Shown here one piece after another: positions 1-5,333 of a stretch of 5,333 nucleotides of DNA. A program made the translations under genes and the position numbers. A model generated the notes under the pieces. The model did not search any database. It was not told the DNA's origin and saw nothing but the letters and a program-made list of their open reading frames with translations. Location of the stretch: contig CAIVHI010000174.1 in NCBI GenBank assembly GCA_903905685.1, forward strand, positions 1 through 5,333, in the 5' to 3' direction. Position 1 is the first letter of the stretch. Every line of letters begins with the position of its first letter. Origin of the DNA: an uncultured Bacteroidota bacterium (GTDB lineage Bacteria; Bacteroidota; Bacteroidia; Chitinophagales; Chitinophagaceae).

Positions 1-128
1 GCCCTACACTATAGCTCCATCGGTGTCAAAGGCACAGAAAGTAATCGCTTTTCCGGAACTTCGACCGACGGTCCAAAATGCCGCTCAGGTGAGACTCGAG
101 GATAGAGCTTGACGAAACGTCCACTTTG
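1..128. other. Window-edge stretch with no supported gene
   Basis: This stretch lies downstream of the DUF2061 stop codon. Short open stretches of about 35-40 codons exist on both strands. On the plus strand one frame runs from base 2 to a TGA at 110-112. On the minus strand the frame continues after the DUF2061 stop to a TAG at 9-11. None has a start codon, a recognisable motif or enough length to separate coding from chance. It could hold the 3' end of a plus-strand gene lying left of the window, converging on the minus-strand operon, but this is not shown. I see no strong hairpin here that would end the operon. Confidence 0.4.
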
Positions 129-368
129 TCAAGGCCAGTTTTTTCCCCATTTGATGGTAGACCATATCCTTTCGTGCAGGAAATACCCAATCGTTGTATA
201 CACGTTGCTTATCACCATAAAGCCGAGGGCAATACTCACTTTCCCCGTAAACCAATAGATACAGCAGAAATCAAGTATAAGGATAAACAGCCTATAACTT
301 ATGGTCTTGACTATGGATCTGGCCAGCGTTTCCTTAAGAGCTGTAACGTCCGGTACCGGTTGCGTCAT
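129..368 (-). CDS. DUF2061 family small membrane protein
   Basis: This 79-residue protein fits the DUF2061 family (Pfam PF09834), small two-helix inner-membrane proteins of unknown function. A polar N-terminus leads into a basic stretch (ARSIVKTISYR, residues 16-26). Helix 1 follows at about 27-42 and helix 2 at about 44-63. The C-terminus carries the family-like motif YFLHERIW (62-69) and then KWG (73-75). The length is usual for the family. The ATG at 366-368 lies 8 nt after the TAG of the upstream gene, so the two are probably co-transcribed. No Shine-Dalgarno sequence is visible. DUF2061 proteins are sometimes found beside sulfate-assimilation genes, but none is seen here. The family call is from motif recognition; the biochemical role is unknown. 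Confidence 0.85.
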   Translation of the reverse strand: MTQPVPDVTALKETLARSIVKTISYRLFILILDFCCIYWFTGKVSIALGFMVISNVYTTIGYFLHERIWSTIKWGKNWP

Positions 369-376
369 TGGAATTG

Positions 377-970
377 CTATTTGTTGGATGGTTTGGGGTC
401 GGCAACCAGCACATCTGGAGGCAGGGTATTGATGTTGGCATGCGACGAGTCGCCGGCGGTTTTCCTCACATTCACTACTTGAACCTTGGTGGGCGCCTTT
501 TCAATAGTTGTCAACTTGCTTGCCGTTATCAAAACGATAGAACACAATAGGGCGAAAATAGTCAGGCTCACGCCGTTTGAATACCTTATACTGTCCCGCT
601 CGGTAATCTTGCGGTTGATGCAGTAAGACGTGGAATTGGCTTCGATTTCGAACAGCAGAATCTCTTTGTAGCTTTTCTGCATCAGCTCCTTATACTTGTT
701 CACATTGAATGCCTGGTCAAGCGGCTTGGTACGGAAAATGCTGAGCATCAAGAAAATGGCACAAATAAAGCAGGCTACCGGCAACACGGTGATGAATTGG
801 ACCATTTGCGATGTGCCGTCGAAACCACCCAGAAAAAACGGGATGAACAACGCTATGGCACCTATTATGGTACCTGCATAGGTGTGCTGCTGCCTATAGG
901 AGTCCACCTGCTTTTCGATATTCTCCTTGGAATTGACCGCGAGGAACTCCAGATTTTTTAAGTCGTCCAT
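377..970 (-). CDS. Unclassified three-helix membrane protein, 197 aa
   Basis: I do not recognise a named family. Residues 1-30 are polar and helix-prone (KNLEFLAVNSKENIEKQVD) and lead into two closely spaced membrane segments at about 31-49 and 57-79. A charged cytoplasmic-looking stretch follows (about 80-130), with a probable amphipathic helix (KYKELMQKSYKEILLFEIE). A third membrane segment lies at about 133-151. The tail of about 46 residues is polar and proline-containing (ends DPKPSNK). There is no cleavable signal peptide. This layout of N-terminal helix, paired membrane segments, soluble helix and a further membrane segment loosely resembles SLATT and Pycsar-type membrane effectors, but no nucleotide cyclase, SLOG or sensor gene is adjacent, so this is only a structural analogy. 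The ATG at 968-970 follows the transporter stop by 59 nt, and 8 nt separate its stop from the DUF2061 gene, so co-transcription is likely. The reading frame is intact and its composition looks genuinely coding. Confidence 0.8.
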   Translation of the reverse strand: MDDLKNLEFLAVNSKENIEKQVDSYRQQHTYAGTIIGAIALFIPFFLGGFDGTSQMVQFITVLPVACFICAIFLMLSIFRTKPLDQAFNVNKYKELMQKSYKEILLFEIEANSTSYCINRKITERDSIRYSNGVSLTIFALLCSIVLITASKLTTIEKAPTKVQVVNVRKTAGDSSHANINTLPPDVLVADPKPSNK

Positions 971-1029
971 AATGGTCGTCCAATTGGGGTTTACAATAAT
1001 TGACCTGGAGTGTTTTTGGGGCTTTTAAA

Positions 1030-1740
1030 TCAACTCACTGCCTTTGCCAAAAAATAGGCGGCGGCAGCGGCAATTACTCCTGTCACGGCCACTTTAAAGG
1101 TACCTTTAAAAAGGGGCTGCCCAGACACTTTGCTTTTCAGGTATCCAAAAAGCGTTAAGGCCGATAGCGTGACTACACAGGAATACACGAATGCAGTGTG
1201 GTTGTTGCCAATAAATATGTAGGGCGATAAGGGTATGAAACCTCCCACCAAGTAGGACGCCGCAATGGTGCCGGCGCTTTTGGCGGCTCTATTGTTAGCC
1301 GGCTTTTCCAGCTCCAGTTCCAATTTCATCATCAAATTCGCCCAACCATCCTTGTTTTTGCTGATTTGCTGCGCAACCTGTGTGCTAAGTGCCTTGTCTA
1401 CACCCATTGCAACAAAAATGTCCACCACTTCCTTAATTTCCGTTTTGGGCACCGTCTCTATTTCGCTGTACTCCCGTTGCAATTCCATTTCATAGTGCTC
1501 TACCTCCGACTGCCCCGCCAAGTAGCCGCCCAGCCCCATGGAGATGCAGCCGGCCACTATTTCAGACAGACCGGAAACGATGATGAGGTGGTTGGTATTC
1601 AACACGCCGCTGAGACCTGCTGTGAGTGCGAATGGCACCGTAAGCCCATCGGACATCCCGATGATGATATCTTTCACCAACTCCGTATTGGTGCTGTGCA
1701 TTTCGATTGTAGCCACGACTTCATGTGTATTGAATAGCAT
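1030..1740 (-). CDS. VIT1/CCC1 family Fe2+/Mn2+ transporter
   Basis: This 236-residue protein belongs to the VIT1/CCC1 family (Pfam PF01988), proton-coupled exporters that move Fe2+ or Mn2+ out of the cytoplasm and protect against metal excess. Five membrane segments are predicted at about 24-47, 51-75, 155-176, 183-201 and 212-233. Helix 1 carries the family motif MSDGLTVPFALTAGLSG (29-45). Its Asp31 matches the conserved metal-pathway aspartate, and helix 2 carries Glu60. The long cytoplasmic region between helices 2 and 3 (about 77-150) is the metal-binding domain. It is rich in glutamate (Glu79, 81, 85, 87, 90, 93, 95) and ends in DGWANLMMKLELELEKP, where Trp133, Met137-138 and the glutamates match the plant-type VIT1 signature. 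Many bacterial CCC1-like proteins lack this domain. The ATG at 1738-1740 is used here; Met14 is an alternative start. It lies 21 nt after the alcohol dehydrogenase stop, so an operon is likely. The family is sure; the Fe versus Mn preference is not. Confidence 0.95.
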   Translation of the reverse strand: MLFNTHEVVATIEMHSTNTELVKDIIIGMSDGLTVPFALTAGLSGVLNTNHLIIVSGLSEIVAGCISMGLGGYLAGQSEVEHYEMELQREYSEIETVPKTEIKEVVDIFVAMGVDKALSTQVAQQISKNKDGWANLMMKLELELEKPANNRAAKSAGTIAASYLVGGFIPLSPYIFIGNNHTAFVYSCVVTLSALTLFGYLKSKVSGQPLFKGTFKVAVTGVIAAAAAYFLAKAVS

Positions 1741-1761
1741 TCGATTTTTAAAATGGATAAC

Positions 1762-2748
1762 TCAGATAACAAGCACTACCGCGCCTGCCAGCCGTCCATT
1801 TCGGATTGCAGCCAATGCTTCATTGGCCTCGTGCAGTCTGAATAGACTGGTTTCCGTTTTGACGGGTATTTGGCCGGCAAGTTCCAAAAATGCGTTACCA
1901 TCTTTGCGGGTGAGGTTGGCAACAGAACGCAAGGTCTTTTCGCCCCATAAAATTTCATAGGCGAAACAGGGGATGTCGCTCATATGTATACCCCCGCAAA
2001 TTACGGTTCCGCCCTTGTCCACATCTTCCAATGCCTTCGGAACCAGAGGCCCAACCGGAGCGAAGATAATCGCTGCATCCAACTTGATGGGTGGCGCAAC
2101 AGATGAATTGCCTACCCAAACGGCACCCAGACTTGTTGCAAATGCTTGCGCTACAACGTCTCCGTCTCTAGTAAAGGCGTAAATTTCCTTCCCCTCCCGG
2201 CGTGCAATTTGAATGAGGATGTGTGCTGCGGCACCAAATCCATATATACCTATGCGCTCGGCCGACGTACCAACCATTTGATAAGAACGGTAGCCTATGA
2301 GGCCTGCACAGAGCAAAGGCGCATATGCGGGACTATTGAACGATGGCGCCAATGGGAAACAGAACTCGGCATAGGCCACTGTGTATTCGGCAAACCCACC
2401 GTCAATGTTATAACCGGTAAACAGCGCATCGTCGCATAAATTTTCCTGCCCTCGTCTACAATACTTGCACTTGCCGCACGTGTAAGCCAACCACCCGATG
2501 CCTACTAAGTCGCCCAGTTCAAGTTCCTCCACTCCCAACCCCAATTCTAGTACAATCCCTATGATTTCATGGCCCGGTATGAGGGGGAATTTGGGTTCAG
2601 TCAACTCGCCATCCACGATGTGCAAATCCGTCCGACACACACCGCAGGCAATGATTTTCACCAACACTTGTCGAGCGGTAGGGTGCGGCTTGGGTATTAC
2701 CTTGTACACCAGCGGTTCGCGGGGATTCTCCAACACCATAGCCCGCAT
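1762..2748 (-). CDS. Zinc-dependent alcohol dehydrogenase (MDR family)
   Basis: This is a medium-chain dehydrogenase that oxidises an alcohol to an aldehyde (or the reverse) with NAD(P)(H); the substrate cannot be read from sequence. From Met at 2748 it is 328 residues, normal for the class. The N-terminal GroES-like domain has catalytic-zinc ligands Cys38 (ACGVCRTD), His60-Glu61 (PGHE) and Cys147. The structural-zinc lobe has Cys91, Cys94, Cys97 and Cys105 (CGKCKYCRRGQENLC). The Rossmann fold follows with IYGFGAAAH (168-176), a GxGxxA variant of the usual glycine motif. All zinc ligands are present, so it should be active. The start is uncertain: the frame stays open upstream, with a GTG and TTG codons, one at 2836-2838, that would add up to 30 residues. 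Family homology begins at MRAMVLE, which favours the ATG at 2746-2748. It is the first gene of a compact run with the VIT1 transporter. Confidence 0.93.
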   Translation of the reverse strand: MRAMVLENPREPLVYKVIPKPHPTARQVLVKIIACGVCRTDLHIVDGELTEPKFPLIPGHEIIGIVLELGLGVEELELGDLVGIGWLAYTCGKCKYCRRGQENLCDDALFTGYNIDGGFAEYTVAYAEFCFPLAPSFNSPAYAPLLCAGLIGYRSYQMVGTSAERIGIYGFGAAAHILIQIARREGKEIYAFTRDGDVVAQAFATSLGAVWVGNSSVAPPIKLDAAIIFAPVGPLVPKALEDVDKGGTVICGGIHMSDIPCFAYEILWGEKTLRSVANLTRKDGNAFLELAGQIPVKTETSLFRLHEANEALAAIRNGRLAGAVVLVI

Positions 2749-3060
2749 GGTGTCATCGGCGGGCAATGTGCCGTGATCTGGAAAAATGTCGATAAGTGAC
2801 TCGTTATTGCTCACAATACTGTTTTTAAGGCATTCCAACCGCTCAAGTGTAGACCCAACACCCAGCCCATCGGCGGTTTGGGCGTATCGAATTCATTGGG
2901 TTCCCCAAAAAGGGACTGTTAGGACGTGGAATTGCCGATGCAAAATTGGGCATGTTTGGATCCGCAACTTTACACTGTTGCCTGCTATAGTTGCATGGTT
3001 CACGCATTGAGGATGGTTAGCCCTAAACGACGAGTTTTTGTTTCGACAGGAGAGGCCCGT
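2749..3060. other. Non-coding stretch upstream of the dehydrogenase operon
   Basis: This gap separates the stop of the lipoprotein gene from the dehydrogenase ATG. Its proximal 90 nt could be coding if a TTG start at 2838 is used. It should contain the promoter of the dehydrogenase-transporter operon. I found no perfect TAnnTTTG box on the minus strand, only near matches with one mismatch: TACACTTG, at about 2842-2849; CAATTTTG, about 2940-2947; and TAAAGTTG, about 2965-2972. Three GCAAC/GTTGC words are spaced 13 nt apart at 2964-2994. No RNA gene, strong terminator hairpin or supported ORF is evident. Confidence 0.5.
2964..2994. repeat. Three GCAAC/GTTGC half-sites at 13-nt spacing
   Basis: On the plus strand GCAAC starts at 2964, and its reverse complement GTTGC starts at 2977 and again at 2990, so the three words are 13 nt apart. 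The outer pair extends to 6 nt (GCAACT and AGTTGC). The arrangement could be an operator for the downstream minus-strand operon or a weak hairpin. The half-sites are short and the same word occurs elsewhere in the window inside genes, so chance remains likely. Confidence 0.25.
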
Positions 3061-3537
3061 CTATTCCATTTCCAAATCCGCCAGTGCGGTACTATCCGAC
3101 GCTTGCCAAGAGGAGTGCTTCCAGGTATAGGTGATGTCTACATTTTTCCCGGCACCCCAACGGAGGGAATCGCCTGAAATTTGGCCCTTTTTGACAAAAT
3201 AATCGACGATTACCGCTGTGTCGGTAACCTGCATAGTTGAAGAAATGTCGTGCGGACTGCCGCAGCCGACAAAACTTGACAAATAAATTGCCGGAAGTTG
3301 TTCCTCGGGCACAATGTGGTCGAAAATATATCGGTATTCCGTACCATAGCCCGACCCATGACCGCACCCTGTAAGCATAAAAAACTTCCCAACTTTTTGA
3401 AACGACCTTACGGCATCTTCACACCATTGGTCTTCGACATAGTAGAGCGTATAGCTGGATAGCTTTCCGGCAGAGTCAATCTCCATAACCGCAATATGTT
3501 CCAACGAGTCTTTTTGGCCAATAAGTTTGGCTGCCAT
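3061..3537 (-). CDS. 3' part of split gene: hypothetical protein, 158 aa
   Basis: This is the larger open piece, which could be annotated as its own gene from the ATG at 3535-3537. It has no signal peptide and no membrane segment. Notable stretches are TLYYVEDQWCEDAVRSFQKV (residues 30-49), a glycine-rich LTGCGHGSGYGTEYRY (55-70) and SSFVGCGSPHDIS (87-99). Its three cysteines (39, 58, 92) could form disulfides if the intact ancestor is exported. No family is recognised. Because the upstream codons remain in the same frame and read as protein, this Met is more likely internal to a longer gene than a natural start. Independent reinitiation after the TAA would give a cytoplasmic product. Confidence 0.55.
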   Translation of the reverse strand: MAAKLIGQKDSLEHIAVMEIDSAGKLSSYTLYYVEDQWCEDAVRSFQKVGKFFMLTGCGHGSGYGTEYRYIFDHIVPEEQLPAIYLSSFVGCGSPHDISSTMQVTDTAVIVDYFVKKGQISGDSLRWGAGKNVDITYTWKHSSWQASDSTALADLEME

Positions 3538-3588
3538 GATGAAATGTCCTCGGGTATTTCCCCTGAAATACTTGCCGATAGTGTCGTT

Positions 3589-3846
3589 TTAGTTGGGAAA
3601 TCGTTTGGCCCAATAGTCGCCAATAAAATTGGTAAGTCCCGATGCGACCAAAAATGGGAGCAGTTGTTTTTTGACGACGTATCCGTCATCGTGATTTAGG
3701 AAGAGGGTTGGAGTTGGCGGCGCTTTGCGGGGAACGGGGTTGCAACCCCAAGTTAGGAATCCTAATACACAAAGAGCTGCAATTGAAGTTGACGTTGTTC
3801 GAGACAAAGTCTGAATGGTTTTGACAAAGGTACAAAGGCGGTTCAT
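3589..3846 (-). CDS. 5' part of split lipoprotein gene: signal peptide region
   Basis: This piece encodes 85 residues before the TAA. The segment MSRTTSTS-like region followed by IAALCVLGFLTWGC forms a basic or polar n-region, a hydrophobic core and a cysteine at 3742-3744, fitting a lipoprotein signal; Thr-Trp-Gly before the cysteine is a loose lipobox. A proline-rich linker follows (NPVPRKAPPTPT). The frame is open to a Met at 3933, but that codon lies inside the terminator hairpin and is an unlikely start. The ATG at 3844-3846 gives a 34-residue signal. A TTG at 3805-3807 would give a compact 21-residue signal and sits just downstream of the candidate promoter box. Confidence 0.5.
   Translation of the reverse strand: MNRLCTFVKTIQTLSRTTSTSIAALCVLGFLTWGCNPVPRKAPPTPTLFLNHDDGYVVKKQLLPFLVASGLTNFIGDYWAKRFPN
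3825..3832 (-). promoter_or_regulatory. Candidate Bacteroidota -7 promoter box (TACCTTTG)
   Basis: On the minus strand TACCTTTG matches the Bacteroidota consensus TAnnTTTG exactly. A TTG at 3855-3857, 22 nt upstream, could serve as the -33 element, a somewhat long but tolerable spacing. It lies 12 nt downstream of the ATG at 3846. If it is real, the transcript would start near 3818 and translation would need the TTG at 3807, not the ATG. The motif is short and a chance match is possible. Confidence 0.4.
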
Positions 3847-3921
3847 ACCGGATTCAAGCCGGAGGGAAAGCAAGTATTGCCAACGCAGAATAAGGACGAG
3901 CATATGTCCCCCCAAACGCAA

Positions 3922-3953
3922 GCAGGGCTGCAACGCCCGCGTTGCAGCCCTGC
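3922..3953 (-). terminator. Perfect 15-bp hairpin, probable rny terminator
   Basis: The arm at 3922-3936 is exactly complementary to 3939-3953, with only two bases between them; a real loop would open the innermost pairs. The stem is GC-rich and starts 20 nt beyond the rny TAG. On the minus strand it is followed by TTGCGTTTGGGG, which is not a strong U-tract, so termination may be partial or may rely on another mechanism, and the hairpin may also protect the rny mRNA 3' end. It is the strongest inverted repeat noticed in the window. Confidence 0.7.
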
Positions 3954-3973
3954 CCTATTTGAAAAACGGTATA

Positions 3974-5333
3974 CTATCGGGCAATGTTCACAGCCCTCAA
4001 TTCGCGGATGACCGTGATCTTGATCTGGCCGGGGTATTGCATTTCCTTTTGGATTTTGTCGGCAATCTCGAAAGACAAGCGTTGGCTGTCGGCATCGGTG
4101 ATTTTGTCGGCCTCCACCATAACACGCAGTTCGCGACCCGCTTGGATGGCATAGGCTTTTTCAACCCCGGGATATGCTAAGGCCAAGTTTTCCAAGTCCT
4201 TGATTCGTTGCAGGTAGCTCTGCATCATTTCACGGCGGGCACCTGGGCGGGCACCGCTTATGGCGTCGCACGCTTGAATGATCGGGGAAATGATGTAGAG
4301 CATTTCCATTTCGTCGTGGTGGGCACCTATGGCGTTCACTATGGAGGCGTGCTCACCGGCTTTTTCGGCCAGTTTGGCACCCAGCAGGGCGTGGCTCAAT
4401 TCGGTTTCTTCATCGGGCACCTTGCCAATATCGTGCAGCAGGCCTGCCCTCTTGGCGAGTTTCACCATCTTCTGTCCCAAGCCAAGCTCGGCAGCCATGA
4501 TGCCGCACAAGTTGGCGGTTTCTTTGCTGTGCATCAGCAGGTTCTGCCCATAGGACGAGCGGAAGCGCATTTTGCCCACCAACCGCACCAAGTCTTTATG
4601 AAGACCGTGAACACCCAACTCAATGATGGTGCGTTCGCCAATCTCCATGATTTGTTCCTCCAATTGCTTCTTCGTCTTTTCCACTACTTCCTCAATGCGT
4701 GCGGGGTGTATGCGGCCATCCTGAACGAGGCGTTGCAGCGACAGGCGCGCAATTTCACGACGTAGGGGGTCGAAGCAGCTTAACACGATGGCTTCAGGGG
4801 TATCGTCAATAATCAGGTCCACACCGGTTGCGGCTTCCAGCGCGCGGATGTTGCGCCCTTCACGCCCAATGATTTGGCCCTTGATTTCATCGCTCTCCAA
4901 GTTAAACACCGTGATAGCATTCTCAATGGTTTGCTCGGCCGCCGTGCGTTGGATGGTTTGGATGATGATTTTCTTGGCCTCCTTGCTGGCATTCAGCTTG
5001 GCCTCCTCCATAATATCCTTCACATGCGACATGGCGCGGGTGCGGGCTTCCTCTTTCACGGCCTCCATAAGCTCGGTCTTGGCTTCCTCTGCCGATAGGC
5101 CGGCCACTTTCTCCAACCTGCGGATGTGCTCTTCGTGGTGGCGGTCCAATTCCGCTTTCTTCACGTTGAACGTCTCGGTTTGGCGTTCCAAGGTTTCCCG
5201 TAAGTGTTCGTTTTCTTGCGTCTGCCTTTGCAATGCCGATGTTTTGTCGTTCAGGGCTTGTTGCTGCTGCTTCAGCTTGCTTTCGTTCTCTACGAGTTTT
5301 TGGTTGCGCTGGGCTACCTCTTTGTCATTGGCC
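3974..5333 (-). CDS. rny: Ribonuclease Y, 5' end beyond window
   Basis: RNase Y is a membrane-anchored endoribonuclease that starts mRNA decay. The window holds 452 codons before the TAG; the family is usually about 520 residues, so roughly the first 70, including the N-terminal membrane anchor, lie outside. Residues 1 to about 130 of the visible part are a charged, glutamine- and glutamate-rich coiled coil. The KH RNA-binding domain follows (about 142-205) with its GREG loop at 156-159 (IIGREGRNIR). The HD phosphodiesterase domain (about 265-360) shows His268 (LMHSKE), the His300-Asp301 pair (LLHDIGK), His314, His338-His339 (GAHHDE) and Asp356 (ACDAISGARPGAR), the expected metal ligands and conserved surroundings. 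The end, ITVIRELRAVNIAR, matches the conserved family C-terminus. All catalytic residues are present. The frame stays open to the window edge with no start codon to prefer, so the gene is partial only because of the cut. Confidence 0.98.
   Translation of the reverse strand, partial: ANDKEVAQRNQKLVENESKLKQQQQALNDKTSALQRQTQENEHLRETLERQTETFNVKKAELDRHHEEHIRRLEKVAGLSAEEAKTELMEAVKEEARTRAMSHVKDIMEEAKLNASKEAKKIIIQTIQRTAAEQTIENAITVFNLESDEIKGQIIGREGRNIRALEAATGVDLIIDDTPEAIVLSCFDPLRREIARLSLQRLVQDGRIHPARIEEVVEKTKKQLEEQIMEIGERTIIELGVHGLHKDLVRLVGKMRFRSSYGQNLLMHSKETANLCGIMAAELGLGQKMVKLAKRAGLLHDIGKVPDEETELSHALLGAKLAEKAGEHASIVNAIGAHHDEMEMLYIISPIIQACDAISGARPGARREMMQSYLQRIKDLENLALAYPGVEKAYAIQAGRELRVMVEADKITDADSQRLSFEIADKIQKEMQYPGQIKITVIRELRAVNIAR

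Larger units (their letters stand above)
3061..3846 (-). pseudogene. Putative lipoprotein gene split by an in-frame TAA
   Basis: From the ATG at 3844-3846 to the TAG at 3061-3063 there is one reading frame of 261 codons before the terminal stop, interrupted only by a TAA at 3589-3591. The two open parts share the same frame: the TAA is exactly 18 codons before the Met at 3537. The 17 codons between them read as ordinary protein (NDTIGKYFRGNTRGHFI), so this is a nonsense change rather than a frameshift. Without the stop the product would be about 260 residues: a secretion signal with a candidate lipidation cysteine (Cys35), a short proline-rich linker, then a globular domain. I do not recognise the family. 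Because the 5' part encodes the signal and the 3' part most of the domain, neither piece alone would give the full exported protein. A sequencing error, recent inactivation or readthrough are the alternatives. It lies just after the rny terminator, in the same direction. Confidence 0.7.

Noticed and set aside
2..112. A possible C-terminal tail of a plus-strand gene entering from the left edge.
   Set aside because: All that is visible is 36 open codons, and other frames are open over similar lengths, so coding cannot be distinguished from chance.
1366..1960. Plus-strand open frames opposite the transporter and dehydrogenase genes.
   Set aside because: They mirror well-supported minus-strand genes and show no motif of their own.
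2926..3177. A plus-strand 83-codon frame partly in the non-coding stretch, a possible small gene.
   Set aside because: Its second half lies opposite the lipoprotein gene, its composition is not protein-like, and no promoter or family motif supports it.
3408..3689. A 93-residue minus-strand frame bridging the two lipoprotein pieces, which could suggest a frameshift.
   Set aside because: The two pieces share one frame and the bridging codons in that frame read as protein, so no frameshift is needed. The 93-residue frame has no plausible protein features and overlaps both.
4208..4765. A long plus-strand open frame (185 codons) opposite rny.
   Set aside because: It is antisense to the KH and HD domains of a certain gene; its histidine- and phenylalanine-rich product looks like a reverse-strand shadow with no recognisable domain.
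3061..5333. Reassignment of TAA as a sense codon, suggested by the in-frame TAA and because none of the six gene ends seen uses TAA (three TGA, three TAG).
   Set aside because: Six stops are too few to judge, and no in-frame TAA occurs in the well-supported rny, VIT1 or dehydrogenase genes. A nonsense mutation is simpler.
1..5333. Searched by eye for CRISPR arrays, tRNA genes, transposases and attachment-site repeats.
   Set aside because: No regularly spaced repeat of CRISPR length, tRNA cloverleaf, transposase motif or paired long direct repeat was seen.

Overview
All the recognisable genes in this window lie on the minus strand. The organism looks like a member of the Bacteroidota. A perfect match to the Bacteroidota -7 promoter box (TAnnTTTG) occurs at 3825-3832. 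None of the five gene starts inside the window has a convincing Shine-Dalgarno sequence, which is normal in that phylum. The RNase Y C-terminus and the small DUF2061 protein also fit. This assignment is an inference from signals, not from a database match.

Reading in the direction of transcription (right to left), the window opens inside rny (3974-5333). It encodes ribonuclease Y, the membrane-anchored endonuclease of mRNA decay, and its N-terminus lies beyond the window edge. A perfect 15-bp inverted repeat (3922-3953) 20 nt past its stop codon is the probable terminator. Next is a putative lipoprotein gene (3061-3846) of unknown function. Its single reading frame is cut by one in-frame TAA at 3589-3591, so it is probably a nonsense-mutated pseudogene or reads as two fragments.

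After a non-coding stretch of about 300 nt (2749-3060) comes a tight four-gene run with gaps of 21, 59 and 8 nt, probably one operon. It contains a zinc-dependent alcohol dehydrogenase (1762-2748, possibly starting further upstream), a VIT1/CCC1-type Fe2+/Mn2+ transporter (1030-1740), a 197-residue protein with three predicted membrane helices and no family I recognise (377-970), and a small two-helix DUF2061 membrane protein (129-368). The last 128 nt (1-128) hold no gene I can support.

The enzyme, metal transporter and two small membrane proteins do not form a known pathway. Metal or redox stress is a possible common theme, but nothing in the sequence proves it. I did not find a clear defence system, mobile element, CRISPR array or RNA gene. 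The most notable points are the single in-frame stop in the lipoprotein gene, the plant-like metal-binding signature of the VIT1 protein, and the unclassified three-helix protein, whose layout loosely recalls small membrane effectors.
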